NCBI GenBank assembly: GCA_010279815.1
Contig: QEOQ01000640.1
Coordinates: forward strand, 1,640,963-1,704,962
DNA from: Brachionus plicatilis
Lineage: Eukaryota; Rotifera; Eurotatoria; Ploima; Brachionidae
Length of the DNA: 64,000 bases
Direction of reading: 5' to 3'
Each line of letters opens with the position of its first letter. Position 1 is the first letter of the stretch. The translations under genes and the position numbers were made by a program. Below, in pieces: positions 11,331 through 25,800 of the stretch. The notes beneath the pieces are model-generated. The model did no database searches, was not told where the DNA came from, and saw only the letters and a list, made by a program, of their open reading frames with translations.

Positions 11331-13897
11331 AACATTCCGGAAGGAAAAATTAATCTAAAAAACATTTTAAAAATTGCTTTTTATATTTTAAAAAATTAAA
11401 TATTCTGAATTAATTGATTCTAAAAATGTAATGTCAAATTAAATAAAAAAATTGTTTTTATTTTTTTTTGAAAAAATCAAAACATCTATGGATTTGTATT
11501 CAATTTTATTTTCGCAATATAAAAGAGAAGTTTTTACTTCTTAATTTATTCAATAAATAAATATATTTTAAAGAATTTCTGAGTAATAGTTAAATAGAGG
11601 TACGATTAAAATTGTTGCTTAAGATCATTAAAAATAGGGGTTAATTAGTGCATTCAAAATAAGAATGAATTAATATCTGCTTTCAATGTTTTCATGATTT
11701 GAATCAAAATTTAAGTGATATTTACTTCTTTTGTTCACTTAAAAGGTTCAATAAAGATTTTTAGTATCTTTTTAATTTATTAATTGTAATCTGGGACTCA
11801 CTTAGATGATTTGATCTAAATATCTAATGTGTTTTAAAAGCCATTTCAATCTTTTTTCATTAGATAAATTATTTAACAATCTTAATTCAAAAGCGATTAA
11901 ATTAAATCATCACAATGGAATTATCTTTCAAATGTTATCAGTATTATTTGACTTGTAAAAATTTATAAACCCTGGAAGCAAAAAAATCAAAATATTCACT
12001 CATTATTTTTAATTTTCGACTTTTATAAATATTTAAAATTAAAATCTGCTTATTTGCAAAAATTTCATTAAAAAATTGTAATATATTTTTAATGAAATTA
12101 AAGATCTATTGAAAAAAAATTCAAGTCAAATAATTTTCGAATTGATGACGATTTTTTGATTAGATAGTATTTTTTTTAAATCATAATATTCATAATTATC
12201 TGATTTTTATAGATTTTACCCACAAAAATAATAATAAATTTTTTTAAAAGGATCAACTTTTGATTAAGCATTCAGATAAAACTTTTTAAAAAAGTCACTT
12301 TACTGATCTTGCTCAGTGAAGTGCTAATTTTTTTCTTTGTGCAAATGATTAAAAAAAACTATTTTTGTCATGTCTTGAGAAAACTGCTCCAGAAAAAATT
12401 TATTAAAATGAACCCCTTTTTCCTTTAAAGTATTATTTTTTAATTTTGTTCAAAAATAAATAAATAAAATTATGTTTTAATAAAAAATAATTCGTAAATA
12501 ATTGGAAGCATTTACTGATGCTTAACCATCAATTTAATTCTTGAACTTTATCGGTTCTTGAGAGGTCCGAAAATTTTTATTTAGATTTAAAATTTATTGT
12601 TAGAGTAAAAACCATTTTTCAATTATCATAAATTTTACATCCAATTCTTGGCTAATTTTTGAATAAAACAAAATTAGAAATTAAGCTAATTGATTTATTT
12701 TAAAATTTTAAAATTGTTATCCATGTGATATTTCCTTTAGCTTTTTCAAAAATAAAAACTTGGTTTAACAATAGACATGAAAACAAACTAATTTAACTTT
12801 TTCCAATAAAATTCTATTTTTATTGATTTTTTTCAGAATGGTTCCATAAATGTTTAATCTGAAAAATTTTGTCATAAAAGCAAAAATATCAGATAATTTT
12901 TATGATCAGGCTAAGTTGAAATTAGTTTACTTTTTAATTTGATTAAAAAATTCAGTTTGCCTTTAATTACACTCATCAATCAGGCAAAGATCTTATTTTT
13001 TGGCTTCATACTCCAAGGCAGCTTAAAATTCTGTCGAGACTTTACTTCAAAGTAGCAAAAAATATTTCAAATTATGCCTCGAATGCATTTGGAACATAAT
13101 TTGCAAGCATAATTTATGGCAAAGAGAGGATCCAGCAAACAGTATTTAGTTTCAAAAATTATCATTTTAGTGTTTCTATTCAGAATAATCAAATAAATTA
13201 TGTAACCAAATACATTCAGGTCCAAATATGTCATAAAGAATATGATTTATAGTCTGCTTATTTTGATTCCCTTTTTTTTTAAAAGTTTCATTTAAAGAAC
13301 AGCTTGGAGAAAAAAAGAAACATAAACTAAAATTATTGATTATTTCATTTTCCTTTGCTGCCAATTGTGCTAAGTCTAATTTTAATTTTTGGCACTGAAT
13401 GAAAAGATTTTCCTCTCTCTTTCTCTCTGTCTCACTCCTAGCTTTCCTTCAACGCTACCACTTTTTCCACGACCAACGCACTAGTGTCCTGACGCGTTCT
13501 GAAATCACAAATAATTTCCAAATTTAATTACTAGATAAACGATTTCCTGCTAGTTTCATAGCACCCGACCAAACAAGGCGCATTAAGTCATAAATTAAAA
13601 ATGACTTAGAATCAAGTAGAAATAAATTACGTAAATAAAGAGAAACAGAAATTTGTAGTATCATTTCTATTTGCATTAGCATTTGCATTTTTTGTTGTCT
13701 AATAATAAAAAAAATTATAGATATTTTTTTGTTTGGTATTATCAATCAAATCAAATAAATTTAACAACACCAATACTAAGGATGAATTTTATTATAATTT
13801 AAAATATTTAATTTAATAACTATTTCGCATTCAACTTGCAAGAAACAAGAGACAAAAATAAATTATTGCTATTTTTTGATTTTTAACTTGGAACAAA
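11331..13897. other. Intergenic region and presumed tomosyn promoter
   Basis: No gene seen from 11331 to about 13380. At 13409-13510 the base composition changes: a pyrimidine tract (TCCTCTCTCTTTCTCTCTG) is followed by the most GC-rich stretch nearby (ACGACCAACGCACTAGTG...ACGCGTTC). Being about 400-490 bases upstream of the tomosyn ATG, it is the best candidate for its core promoter or 5' UTR. No TATA assignment is possible in such AT-rich DNA. Confidence 0.4.
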
Positions 13898-16800
13898 ATG
13901 AGTATGGCATCCAAATTTAGCATGAAATTGGCCAATATATTTTCCAATTCGGACAAAAAAAATCCCTCTTCATCTTGTGCATCGACTGCGACTGCTGAAT
14001 TGGAAGCCATACATGAAAAGGCCAAAAAAGAGACCCTCAAACTGACCAAGACATCCCGCATTGGGTTCCCGCACAAGCCAACATGTTTAGCATACGATCA
14101 GGTCCAGCATTTGTTGGCCGTGGGCACCAAATACGGCTTTGTGAAGCTGTACGGCGGCGATTCCATCGAGTACACAATTTACCATTCCCAAACGAACAAT
14201 TCTTCATCCCAGAATTTGCAGCAGCATCCTGCGCATCCAAATGCGGTACTGTCCATGGCCTTTGTGACAAACGAAGGAGCCCTCATTACTTACACTGAAG
14301 ATAGCACTTTGTCTCTGTGGAATTTGAGGCAAAAACAACCCGGAGTTACTTTTTCAAAAAAATTAATAAATGAAAGGCAAATTAATAAATATTCTTCTTT
14401 TTTGAGTTTTATTTTATTTTATTTTTTCAATTAGAGCTACTGTAATGCATCTACCGTTTCAGAGTAGCTGGCTGTATATTGGAACCGAAAAGGGAAATAC
14501 TTATCTTCTTAATGTGTACAATAATTTTGCCCAGTCGGGCTATGATATCAAATGGAATAATGTCATTGAATTGTGAGTTGGAGCAAAATAAGAAGTATGG
14601 AAAAATAAATTTTTTTTTTTCTCAAACAGGACTCAGAAGACCAAGCCGGGAAGAGTGGTTCATATAAGTGAGTACCCTTTGGATACTTCAAAATTGTTAA
14701 TAGGATTCGAGACCGGCCTCATAGTCTTGTGGAATTTAAAGCAAAAAAAAGGCGACATGAGATTTTATGGAACAGCAGAAGTAAATTTTGTCAATAAAAG
14801 TGCTTGGGTTTTTATTTTGATAATTATAAAAGTCCTTGAGTTCAATTAGCTGGTTCTATGATGGCAAGCAATTTATATCTAGTCACAATAATGGATCATT
14901 GATTATTTGGAATTCCAAAAATGATAACAAACCAGTCAATATTTTGCATCCTCATAGTAATTTAAATTCCCAAAAGGAGCTTTTTGTTCTATGATTAATT
15001 TTTATATTAAGTGAACGAGTCCGATTTAATACCTAAATACAACATGGTAAAAAAGGTTTGTTGGGAATCAAATAAAAACGGGTAAGTTTCGTTAATTTTT
15101 TTTTAGTTCAAGTATTATTAAAATTAATTGATTAGATCAATTAATTAATTTTCAAAAATGATTTTTTAAAAAGATAAAAGTTCCAAATAGATTTTTATTT
15201 AGAAAATTTTTGTCAAAGAAAAAACTCTAATTTTGCCAATTTTGAGTTCATTTAATTGTTTAAACGTTAAATCATGTTTTTTTTTCAATCAAAATGAATT
15301 AATTCTCCAAAAGTATTCAAAATACATATTTGTCATCAAAATTTTATTATAAAAAAGAAAATTTTAACAAATTTAAAACAATTAAATTAAATAGTTAATA
15401 AAATAGATTTAGATTCTATGAGTATTTTCTTAAAATAAAATTTAAGTATTTTAGTTTTTCTATAGAACTTAAAAAAAGAAAATAATATTAATTTTAAAAT
15501 TAGTAATTTATAATTAAATTTGATTTAGTTTTCATTAAATTGACAGTTGGTCAAAAAAAGAATGTTCAAAATATTGACAAGTTAAAAAAATATGTTCATA
15601 TTGACCGAATTTTGTACAAATATTTAATAGACTTTAAAATTAAAGAAAACTGAAAAATTCTTGTTCCATAATTTACTAAGAAAAAAAGCACCTAGAACAC
15701 CTTTACCTATAAATCTCACCTGTCCTCTAATTTTTATCAAGAATATATATGCTTAATACTTTATTTTAAAGAGCAATTAAAAAAGATTATCTTTTAAAAA
15801 TTATTTAAGTTTTTTCAATTTTAGTTTTTAAAATAAAATATGATCTGCAAATTCACCAAATTTAGATGCTCACAATTTTTATCAATAGAATGCCATTGTG
15901 AAAAAGAAGAGTACTCGATCTTGGAAGATTTTAAAAAAGAAATATAATTTCTCGTAAGAAAAGCCCAAAAAATTACATAAAAGGAGCTGTGAAAAATTTT
16001 AGCTCTAAAAAAAATAGAAAATGTTAACAAGTTAAATCATAATGTTTTTTAAAGCTTACTTTAGAATTAAGTGGTCTACTCATAGAATTTACTTTGGGGA
16101 GATATGAGATAGGAGATATCTGTATAAAATTTGGTCAAATTCAGTCAATTAAAACAAATCTTTTAAATTTGTCAATATTTTGAACATTCTTTTTTGAACA
16201 CCCGTTATGACATTTCCGTGTTTTTAATTGCTCCTTTAATTTCCAAAAAACATTAAGAATTAGCGATTTTTTTCAGGAATTTTCAAAATATTTTTTAATA
16301 ATTGTCCTGGTGTTTAAATTTGAATGAAAAAAAATTTTTTGTTTTGCTAGTTGCTGAAACTAGGAGCATAGTCCAAGCGAAACTCCATTGAGTTATATCA
16401 GTCGTTTTTGCTTGTTTTCTTATTTGTTTCAGCATTCAAACATCTTGCTTTGCTTTGAAAAAACGTAAGCTTCTTAAGCGTTTTAATTTAGATCCGGTAC
16501 CATTTTACTAATAAAATAATTTAAATATTATTTTTGGTTTTTACCCATTTACATTTAAAATAATATGATTAAATTAAAGGCAGCATTAAAAATCTCAGGA
16601 ATTGAGCATGTCTCACAAGTAAATAAAAAGTATAGCATGTGGTGGAAAGTGATAGCGTTTAAATAGAATTTTTAAGTTTTAAGACCATATTTTAGGTTTA
16701 AATAAAAGCTTTTTGTGTAATTCATTTACTAAAAATTTAGTAGAAAAATTTTTCAATTCATTTGAAAAGCTTTTAAATATTTGAAAATTTTAAATGTGCG

Positions 16801-19800
16801 TTTTAATTGCTAAACATCGTTTTCCTTCCTGATTGATTCACTTCAATTGTCTCCCAAAAAGTTCAGAAAATTAAAAAATTTATGATTTATAACATACCTT
16901 GGTACAAAATAAAAATTTTAACATCAATTTTTATTAACCTTTTAAAATAATTAAAAAAAATCATTTGGAACCGAAAAAAAATATTTTAATTTTAAATATT
17001 AATAATTTATTTGAAATGTAAGGAAAAAAGAAAAAAGGTAATTTCCCAAAATTAAGCTATTAGCTTTATTTTTCGGCTTTACTTTTTAGCTGATTGCTTT
17101 TTTTTTTAAATCATATTTTATTTAGCGATTCAATAATTATATTCGCTGATGGTTTGTTGTCCACCGATTCAAATATAAAAGATGGAATCACTATAATTAA
17201 GAACAATCAACTTAAAACCATTATTGAAATGAAAGAGAAAATAGTAGATTTTTTGGTGGTGAACAACAATCCTTGGTCATCGGTGGAAGTCTCCTCAGAT
17301 CCCTCTGCAGTAGTTGTACTTCTTGAAAATAATCTAGTCGTAATTGATCTCAAAACAGAGGGGTATCCTTTATTTCAACATCACCATCAAATCAACTTGC
17401 ATGATTCTCCAATTACTGTTCTTGAATACATAGTGGAACCTTCGAGAAATTTGCTTCACTATTTGAATGTTTCCAGAGAAAGGACCGTTCAGCATCAGGC
17501 TGTTGTGCAACAGCAGCAACAACAACAAAATCAGACACAAATGAACCAGAATTCATGTCAAATTGGATCAACGACTTCAAGCACACAATTTTTTAGTCCT
17601 TTGGTAAAATCCTAAATTTTGATTATGTTGGTATTGTGAAATTCAAATACAAATTGAACAAAATTTCTTCCTTTTTTGATGAATTAAAATTAAAGTTAAC
17701 AAAATATACTTAAAAAAATACTGCAAAAAAGTGCAACATACTTAGTTACACCTTTATTACTTAAATAACTTTTCTCATGCTTTAATAGAACAAAAAATAA
17801 AATATCAATAAGATTTAAATTGATTATTGGTTTAATTTACTAAAAATAAAAGAAAACAATGATTTTATTTTAAGTAATAAAGGTGTAACTAAGTATGTTG
17901 CACTTTTTTGCAGTATTTTTTTAAGTATATTTTGTTAACTTTAATTTTAATTCATCAAAAAAGGAAGAAATTTTGTTCAATTTGTATTTGAATTTCACAA
18001 TACTGATTTTGTTTTAATTTATTTTAAAATGTTTAATTTTTTTTCATTAAGCCCTATCCGATCAACGGTGGTCTAAAATGCTCAAAACAAAATATATTTC
18101 CCTACAATGAAATAATTGCCACTGGACACGAAGATGGAACTGTTCGTTTATGGGACACAAGTGGACTGAGCCTGATCCTTCTTCACAAGTTTAAGACTCA
18201 AAAGATATTCGATAAACGACGCAGTGATTCGGCATCAATTGAAATCGACATGCCATTTAAAATAACAGCAATTTGTGTGCAAAACACTTATTTAGCTGTG
18301 GCGGCCACTGGTGGACATGTCACTTTGTACCGTTTCTATTCAAGGACCCAGAATCCTGCTGATGAAGAACTAGCTGATTTACCTTTATTTGAAATTCCAA
18401 TTAATTATGATTTGAACATCGATGCGGCTAAAAATGAACCAAATCAAACTTGTTTGAACAACAATGAAACAATAAATAAAAAAGAGTTAAAATGCTTCCT
18501 AAGAACTAAAATTGGATACCGAAAACAATTTGGCTATCAACCAGAATTAGTTTGTTTACTGTACTGGTCTCAACGTCCTCCTGTAATTAATAACATTAGT
18601 TTATATACGAAATCTAATCTGTAAGTAGTTTTATTTTATAAAAATTAACAAGTTAAAATTAATGATTCTTGCACATTTTCTTTCCTTAAGAGTTTTTATT
18701 TAAAATTAGAGTGATTTTGAAAAATTGGAAAAAAAGGTCAAAAAATAATTAGAAGAATAAACAAAATATTTATTGAAAATATACCCGTAAAATAAAAAAC
18801 ACCTCAAAAACCCGTGTTTTTTTAAATTTAATTAATCTTCCTATTTTTTGTAACTATTACTTAAAAATTTTTTTAACAAGCTATTTAAACAAGTTACCTC
18901 TAAAAAGAGACTCGGAATTTATTTTACATTACAAAAGATATATTTTGATATATTTCTAAATTTTTATTTTTTCCCGAACCGCAGATTCCTCCTTCTCTAT
19001 CAACAGCAGAATTTTTCTAAGACCTAACTAGTTAGTCTAATTCTCACTCACGTTCTTTTACTTTAGATATCGAGAATATCGAAAAATTAATTATTATTTA
19101 TTTATTTGTTTTATCTGTGCCGAGCTAAAGCTCCTTCAGATTAAAAAAAATAAAAATAAAAATGTAAAGAAAAAATAAGATAAAATTAAAATAAGTTAAA
19201 ATATAATAAAAAGACAATTAAAATTGATTTCAAAACTCATCCAGAAACAATTTAAAGTACAGAACACCCTTTGATTCAATCATTAACACGCCAAACTCTT
19301 AGCAAAAATTTAATTTAACAAATTATATAGAATCTAGATATTAATTATACACATATAATTAATACATATCTTAATCATATTGCAACCATGTGAGCTGATA
19401 AGAAGGCTCTGCCATTCGGAACTGCCCTGGAAAAAAACTTTTCCTAAATTATTTTTTTAATAAAAATAATATTTAAGGGTTTTTTTAGCTTGAAATAAGA
19501 CTCACGTTTTCACGCGTGAAAACGCCAGATTAGCGTCAAAAAAACGCCTTAAAAAATGCTTGTTTAACGTGCGTTAATTAGGCGTTAATTAAGGCGTTTT
19601 TCGTTCTATGGGTAATGACATTTCTTCAATTCGTTCAATTATTATTTATCGATATTTCAAGATTCTTTATGTTAGTTTTAAATTTTATGTCACATGGCTC
19701 CAAATTTCTGTGTAATTTCTATTTTGAAATTGGTCATGCTTTTAGTTTGAATTTTTATAGAATATTTAAATTTTTATTAGAATGACGAGAAATAAAGCAT

Positions 19801-22800
19801 ACTTTTTTTACCAAAAATTAAAATTTTATATTAAAAAATACACTTTTGATTGAAATTCTTAAGTTTAAAGACTAATTTTCAAAGTTAACTCATTTAAAGA
19901 TTAGTAAAAAGACAAAAAGTTGATTTATTTACAATATGCACTACAATAAAATTAAAAAATGATGATCTGTCAATTCACAGAAAAAATAATTCATTGAAAA
20001 TTAATAAAATTTAACAAAACTAATAGAATAAAATTAGGTAGAATAATATTACATAGAAATATACTTATAGAATTTTTTTTCATAGAAATTACGCTACAAA
20101 CTTAAATAGAAAAATTTATAGATTAAATCAATTTAAAATTATTTTTATAACAAATTTTAAATGTAATTACGTTCTATTAATTCTTGAAATAAATTTTTTT
20201 GAAATATTTTATCCCTTTATAAAAATTCTATGAAATGAACGTTCACCAAAAAAAATAAATCTTTTTTACTATGATCAGAAATATAAACATAGGTGTTTTT
20301 TTATTCTTTCTATATTAATTGTAATTTTACTAACTATTTGTCATTAGGGTGGTTGTTACAGCACATATCAAAATCTTTTTAACCATACAATAATTTTATC
20401 CAAACACACTTTACTCTTTTAACACACTTAAACCTGTTCTGCATTCTATTAAACTGTTAAACATACTGATGACTCATATTCACATAATCATTTAGACACA
20501 CTTGAAATTTAATGACATCGTTTTTTCCAAATAAAAAAAAGAAAAAAGACTTTTTAAGTCTAAAGCTTAGAAATTTATAATATTTTCAAAAAAATTTGAA
20601 TTATAATAACCTTAAGAGAATATTATATATTAAAAGCTTACTTTTTTATACCGTAAATTTTGAGGAAAAAAATTACACAATTACTTGTTGTATCTTGCCT
20701 TAAATGTGAACATTCGTTCATAAAACTTCTAACCCATTTTTACATTGGTTATTTTGTGAACACTCCTCTTTGATCAAAATTGATCAAAAAAGTTTAATTT
20801 TTCTGACGAAAATCAATGATCGATCAAAAATACTTGAACAAAAATAATTGTTATTGAAAAAAATAATAGATAAAGAAAAAATTGATTAAATACAAATAAT
20901 CTTAAATTGATGCTTAAACTTTTTCCAACAAGTCAAAGTTAAAACTTTTAAGACAGGATTTCTTAAAAATAAGCTAAAAAAATTTTTATTCCAAGATTTT
21001 ATTTAATCGCTGGTTGATATCATTTTCTATTTATTACTATCTAATCACATTTTTTAGTGGGAATTGATTAATGGCAGCGGGAAAGTTTGTAGAAAAACAA
21101 TTAAAAAAATTAAGAAATAAAATTTCTAGCATGATAATCAAAAAAAGCTTTATTATTAATATTCGATCCAACCTAAATTTAAAATTGTTTTTATTTTTTT
21201 ATTCTTTTTTACATTTTACACATAGTGTTTAAAACTGTTACCCTTTAAATTAAATTAAAATTTTAAATTTATTAGTCAATAGATTTATTTAACTTTTAAT
21301 TGAGCTAAATAAAAAAAAAATATTTATTTCAAAATTGTTTAAAAGTCACAAATTAAAATCCAAGTCCAGGCTTCAAAAAAATTTTAAAAAAAAGTCCGGA
21401 CTTGTATTTTTTTAAGCTTGTGACTTTTAAACAACTCTGATTTATTTTTCCCAATAAAAAATTAAATATTTTTTTCAAGTTTTACTTGATAAAAATTTAA
21501 TATAAAATAAAAAAACAAATTATTTTTTTTTAAAGAATGCTCTTCGGTACGGATGAGAGCATAGTCGGAGTCGACTATTTAAACCGCTCGATTCTGATCA
21601 ATGTGTCCATTGGCGATTTTTACGGTCCAAACGATTTGTTTTATCGTGGAAGCCGTTCGCCTAAAAAGCATAATAGATCAAACGATTCCGAAGAAGGCAA
21701 TTCTGATCAAGTACTTTTAAAAAGTGGCCAATTTTTTAAATGTTTAGAATTATTTTTTCAAGAGCCACAATCCGGCTAGTCTGCACAAACAAATGACACT
21801 AGATGTCCATCAAATAGATCCAGTAATCAACTCAAATTCAAGAAGTTCTAGTTGTTCGAGTTTGGAAAATTTGTCCCAAAGCGAAGGCATTTCATTCATA
21901 ACAGTAATCGAATACACTCCATTTAACAAGCTCGACTCTGCACAAGTCCCCCTTCAGATATGGCTAGGCAGTAGTTACGGCTCAGTTATAGTCTTGAACC
22001 TGACCAACATAGTCTCGAACAACGAGAGTAAACAGGTGAGTAATCAAAAATCAGCAGCGATTTCACCAACTGGCGTGCTTCATTCACTCAGAGGACACAT
22101 AGTTCACATCTTTTATTTGGACCTTAATCCAAACTTAGCTGCCACTTGTCTTTCTTCGCCCAATGTTGATACAAACGAAGAGTTGGACATCGATTTTAGC
22201 TATTTGGCCATGAATCAAGCTAGCAACTCGATAGCAGATAATTTTCACGCATCAAACTATTCGAAAGAGAATACTAATAGCAGCGATAATAATTCGAATA
22301 GCGGAGGCACCAATTCGTCGCCATCTCCAACTTTGACGCCAACTGTTTCTTCGTTTGTAAGCCCATTCGCGAACGCACTGTCACAAAGTCCTGTATTGAC
22401 CAGTCAACAGACAATACTGCTTGATGACCCTCCTAAATCCTCCAAAATGCTTAAAAGTAATGTTTATTTTTGTTGTGTCCTGGTATTAGTGAAGAAAGAA
22501 GAGACGGTCCTTTTTTTGGGTCTTAGTTACCCCCTCTGCAAAAATTGTTAAAAATTGACTAAATTTGTTAAAATATGTCGGGTCTATTGCGTTATGTGAT
22601 CACTTGTTCACATAAAAGGTGAACCAACTTACCCAACCTAAATAGGTGATCAGTTGTGTTCACTTTTTAGGTGAACCAAAAATATGTGTACTAATTAATT
22701 AAAATTTTTTTCAAAATGATCACCTAAATTAAATTGTGTTCACCTAAAATAAAAAGTGATCACCTAAAATGATACTTACCAAAAAAATCATGACAAAGTA

Positions 22801-25800
22801 AATAAAAATTTGATTTTTCAAAATTTTAGCTTTAATAAATAGTCATCTTATTTTAAAAAAATTGCAAAACTTTTGCACTAAAAATATTAAAATTACAATA
22901 AAATGCTTGAAATAATAATTTAAGAAAATTAAACGCTTTTTTAAATTTTAAAAACTTGATCAAAAAGATATTTTAAACAATGAGTGATAAGCTTAAATCA
23001 GTAAAAGAGAGTCACGAATATAAAGAATTTGTAAAGCATAGCGAGTTAGGACTAGTTTTACCAATTAAAACATGTGGAAACGAAAATTGTAAAAATTTTG
23101 AATCAGAAATTTTTTTTTCATGACTAATAATTTTCTCACCTATTTTTTTTTGGTTCACTTATTTTTTTTTTTGGCTCATCTATTTTTTTTTACATGACTA
23201 ATAATTTTCTCACCTATAATTAAAAAAAAATTAAAAAATAAATTTTGATTTTCGAAATAATTTTTTTTGTACACATATTTTTGGTTCACCTAAAAAGTGA
23301 ACACAACTGATCACCTATTTAGGTTGGGTAAGTTGGTTCACCTTTTATGTGAACCAGTGATCACATAACGCAATAGACCCAATATGTCTTGCATAATTTA
23401 CCTAAAAAATTAGGCTACTTTTTTTGTTAATTTTGTGACTAAATTTGTTAGTTTATGTCTAAATTTTTTTTTTGTTTCATTTTGTTTAATTTCGACCAAA
23501 ACTATTTAAAATTTAAATATGGAGGGGTAATATTGATCATCATCATCCAGTAAATGATGAAGAGGAAAATAATCGAATATACAACGCTACTAAGGAACAA
23601 GTAGAATTTCTCTACAAAATAGGTATTTATATAAAAAAAATTATTTATTTTATATTGAATAAATTAGTCACAAAATAACAATTTTATACAAAAAATGACA
23701 AATTTAGGTAAAAATTAACAAAAATATACTAGTTACTTTTATATTAACTTAATTAGTCACAAATATCAATTTTAGACAAAAATTAACAAATTTTTTGGAT
23801 TTTTTTTTGGTCTATAAATTAGCAAATTTACCAGAGCTAGTAACATTATCTCCTTTTTTATTATTTAAAATAAAACTTTAAGGCAAATTCAAAACGCTTA
23901 TTTTCAAAATAATTTGGCTATGGGTTTTCAAGCGATCTTTGGCTTCTAATAGTCTTGGATAAAATTTTTTTGTCGATTATTTTTTATCAGTTTTTTTTTT
24001 ATTGGGATATAAAATTCAAAAAAAATTTTTCTTTTTATTGAAGTCATTGAATAACAAAAAAGTTAAGTTTTTGGATTTATTTTTGAATGTGAGCCTGCTA
24101 ATTTTTAATGACTCGAATTTCCGATTTTGTCACTGATTTTACTTAATTATTTATTTTTATTAATAACAAGGGCATCTTAAAGTTGAGATCAATTCAAAAT
24201 ATCATTTCAATTCAAAGCGTTTATCTTTAGATATTAAAATTAATCTTTAAATTTATTTAAATAATTTTAATGTAACATGCTTTACATGTTATGTAGATTA
24301 AAAAAATTAAATAATTAAAATAAATATTTTCTAAATCCATTGATAAAATCGATTTTTATATTTGAATTTTTATAAATTGATTTTTTGTATAGTTTATTTT
24401 CAAATTTTTTATTTCAAAAGTATTTGTATTTAGCACTCAAAATTAAAACAAAATTTAAAAATTAATTTCAAATATCAAAATTCCAAATAAGTAATAAAAT
24501 TAAAAGATCGATATTTTTTACAAATATTTTTGGAATAGATTTTTTTTATTTTTAAATCTACATAACATGTAAAGCATTTTGCTTAAAAAAATTTTCAATT
24601 AATTCAAAGATTAATTTTAATTTTGGCATCTTACTATCAAATTTAATAATAATTATTAAATTTTATACAAAAAATGACAAATTTAGGTAAAAATTAACAA
24701 AAATATACTAGTTACTTTTATATTAACTAAATTAGTCACAAAATAAAAATTTTAGACAAAAATTAACAAATTTTGGATTTTTTTTTGGTCTATAAATTAG
24801 CAAATTTACCAGAGCTAGTAACATTATCTCCTTTTTTGATGAGATCCTAAATCCTCCATTTAATAAAATTAATTAATTACATTTATTGTACATTTTATGT
24901 ACAATAAAATTGTAATTTATTGTACATTTTTATATTTTTACATTTTTATATTTTTGAGAGAAGAAAAAAAATTCCCAAAATCAAAAAATCTAAAAAAATT
25001 TTCATTCAAGAAAAGTAATAATAAATTCGCAATTACTTAAAAAGGAGTTTTAGAAAAATTTTAATGAAAAAACCAAGGATAATATTTTGAAAATCCCTAT
25101 CAATTAATTGCGAATTTATTATTACTTTTCTTGAATGAAAATTTTTTTAGATTTTTTGAATTTGAGAATTTTTTTTCTTCTCTCAAAAATGTAAAAATGT
25201 AAAAATATAAAAATGTAGAATAAATTACATTTTGCCTCTTTGAATTGAAATGATATATTAAATTGATCATTAACTTCAAGATGCCATAACAAGCTAAAAA
25301 TTTTTATTCCATTTAATATCATCAATTAACACCAAAATTCAGATTTAGCTCAATTCTCTTTGTAAAAAATATTTAAGGCTAATTCTATTGCGTTCCAAGT
25401 CGAACAAAAAAATTATTTACCAAAATTTGTAAATAGTGAAATTTTTTTTTATTTTTTGAAACATTTAAAAAATCTGAATGTTAAGCAAAAATACATTTAT
25501 TTTAGTAGAATAAATTTACTGGGCTTCTTTTACTTGATTGTAATCGCATTCGCTACAAGAACTTATCACGAAACAAAAAATTAAACTCAAATAAAATTTG
25601 TTAGGAAGATTACGACAATTTTTTTTGTTTCTGTATTTTTAGTGATGCAATCAGAAATTTAGATACAAAAATAATAAAAAGCCAAAAATATGCACTTAAT
25701 TATAGAATTTTATTTTCATTGATTCAATGAAAAATTAGTAAAAAAAACTTTTTAGATTAAATTTTATTAATTGAAATTTTATCTCTATTGACTTAGAATA

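Larger units (their letters stand above)
18621..21535. other. Tomosyn intron 7 (2,915 nt)
   Basis: GTAAGT donor and TTTTAAAG acceptor. It holds a LINE tail (19092-19235), a CpG-bearing palindromic patch (19500-19605) and a hAT-type MITE (21330-21439). The rest is AT-rich with no exon recognised. Confidence 0.7.

Noticed and set aside
14037..14298. Overlapping frames in tomosyn exon 1
   Set aside because: The tomosyn frame explains the region; the others have no family pattern.
22492..22556. Continuation of tomosyn exon 9 beyond 22456
   Set aside because: The following residues (FCCVLVLVKKEETVLF...) do not fit the family, and a donor at 22457 restores phase with the next exon.
25122..25325. 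Minus-strand 67-codon frame
   Set aside because: It lies in one arm of the 24911-25230 foldback and is low-complexity Phe/Lys/Ile.
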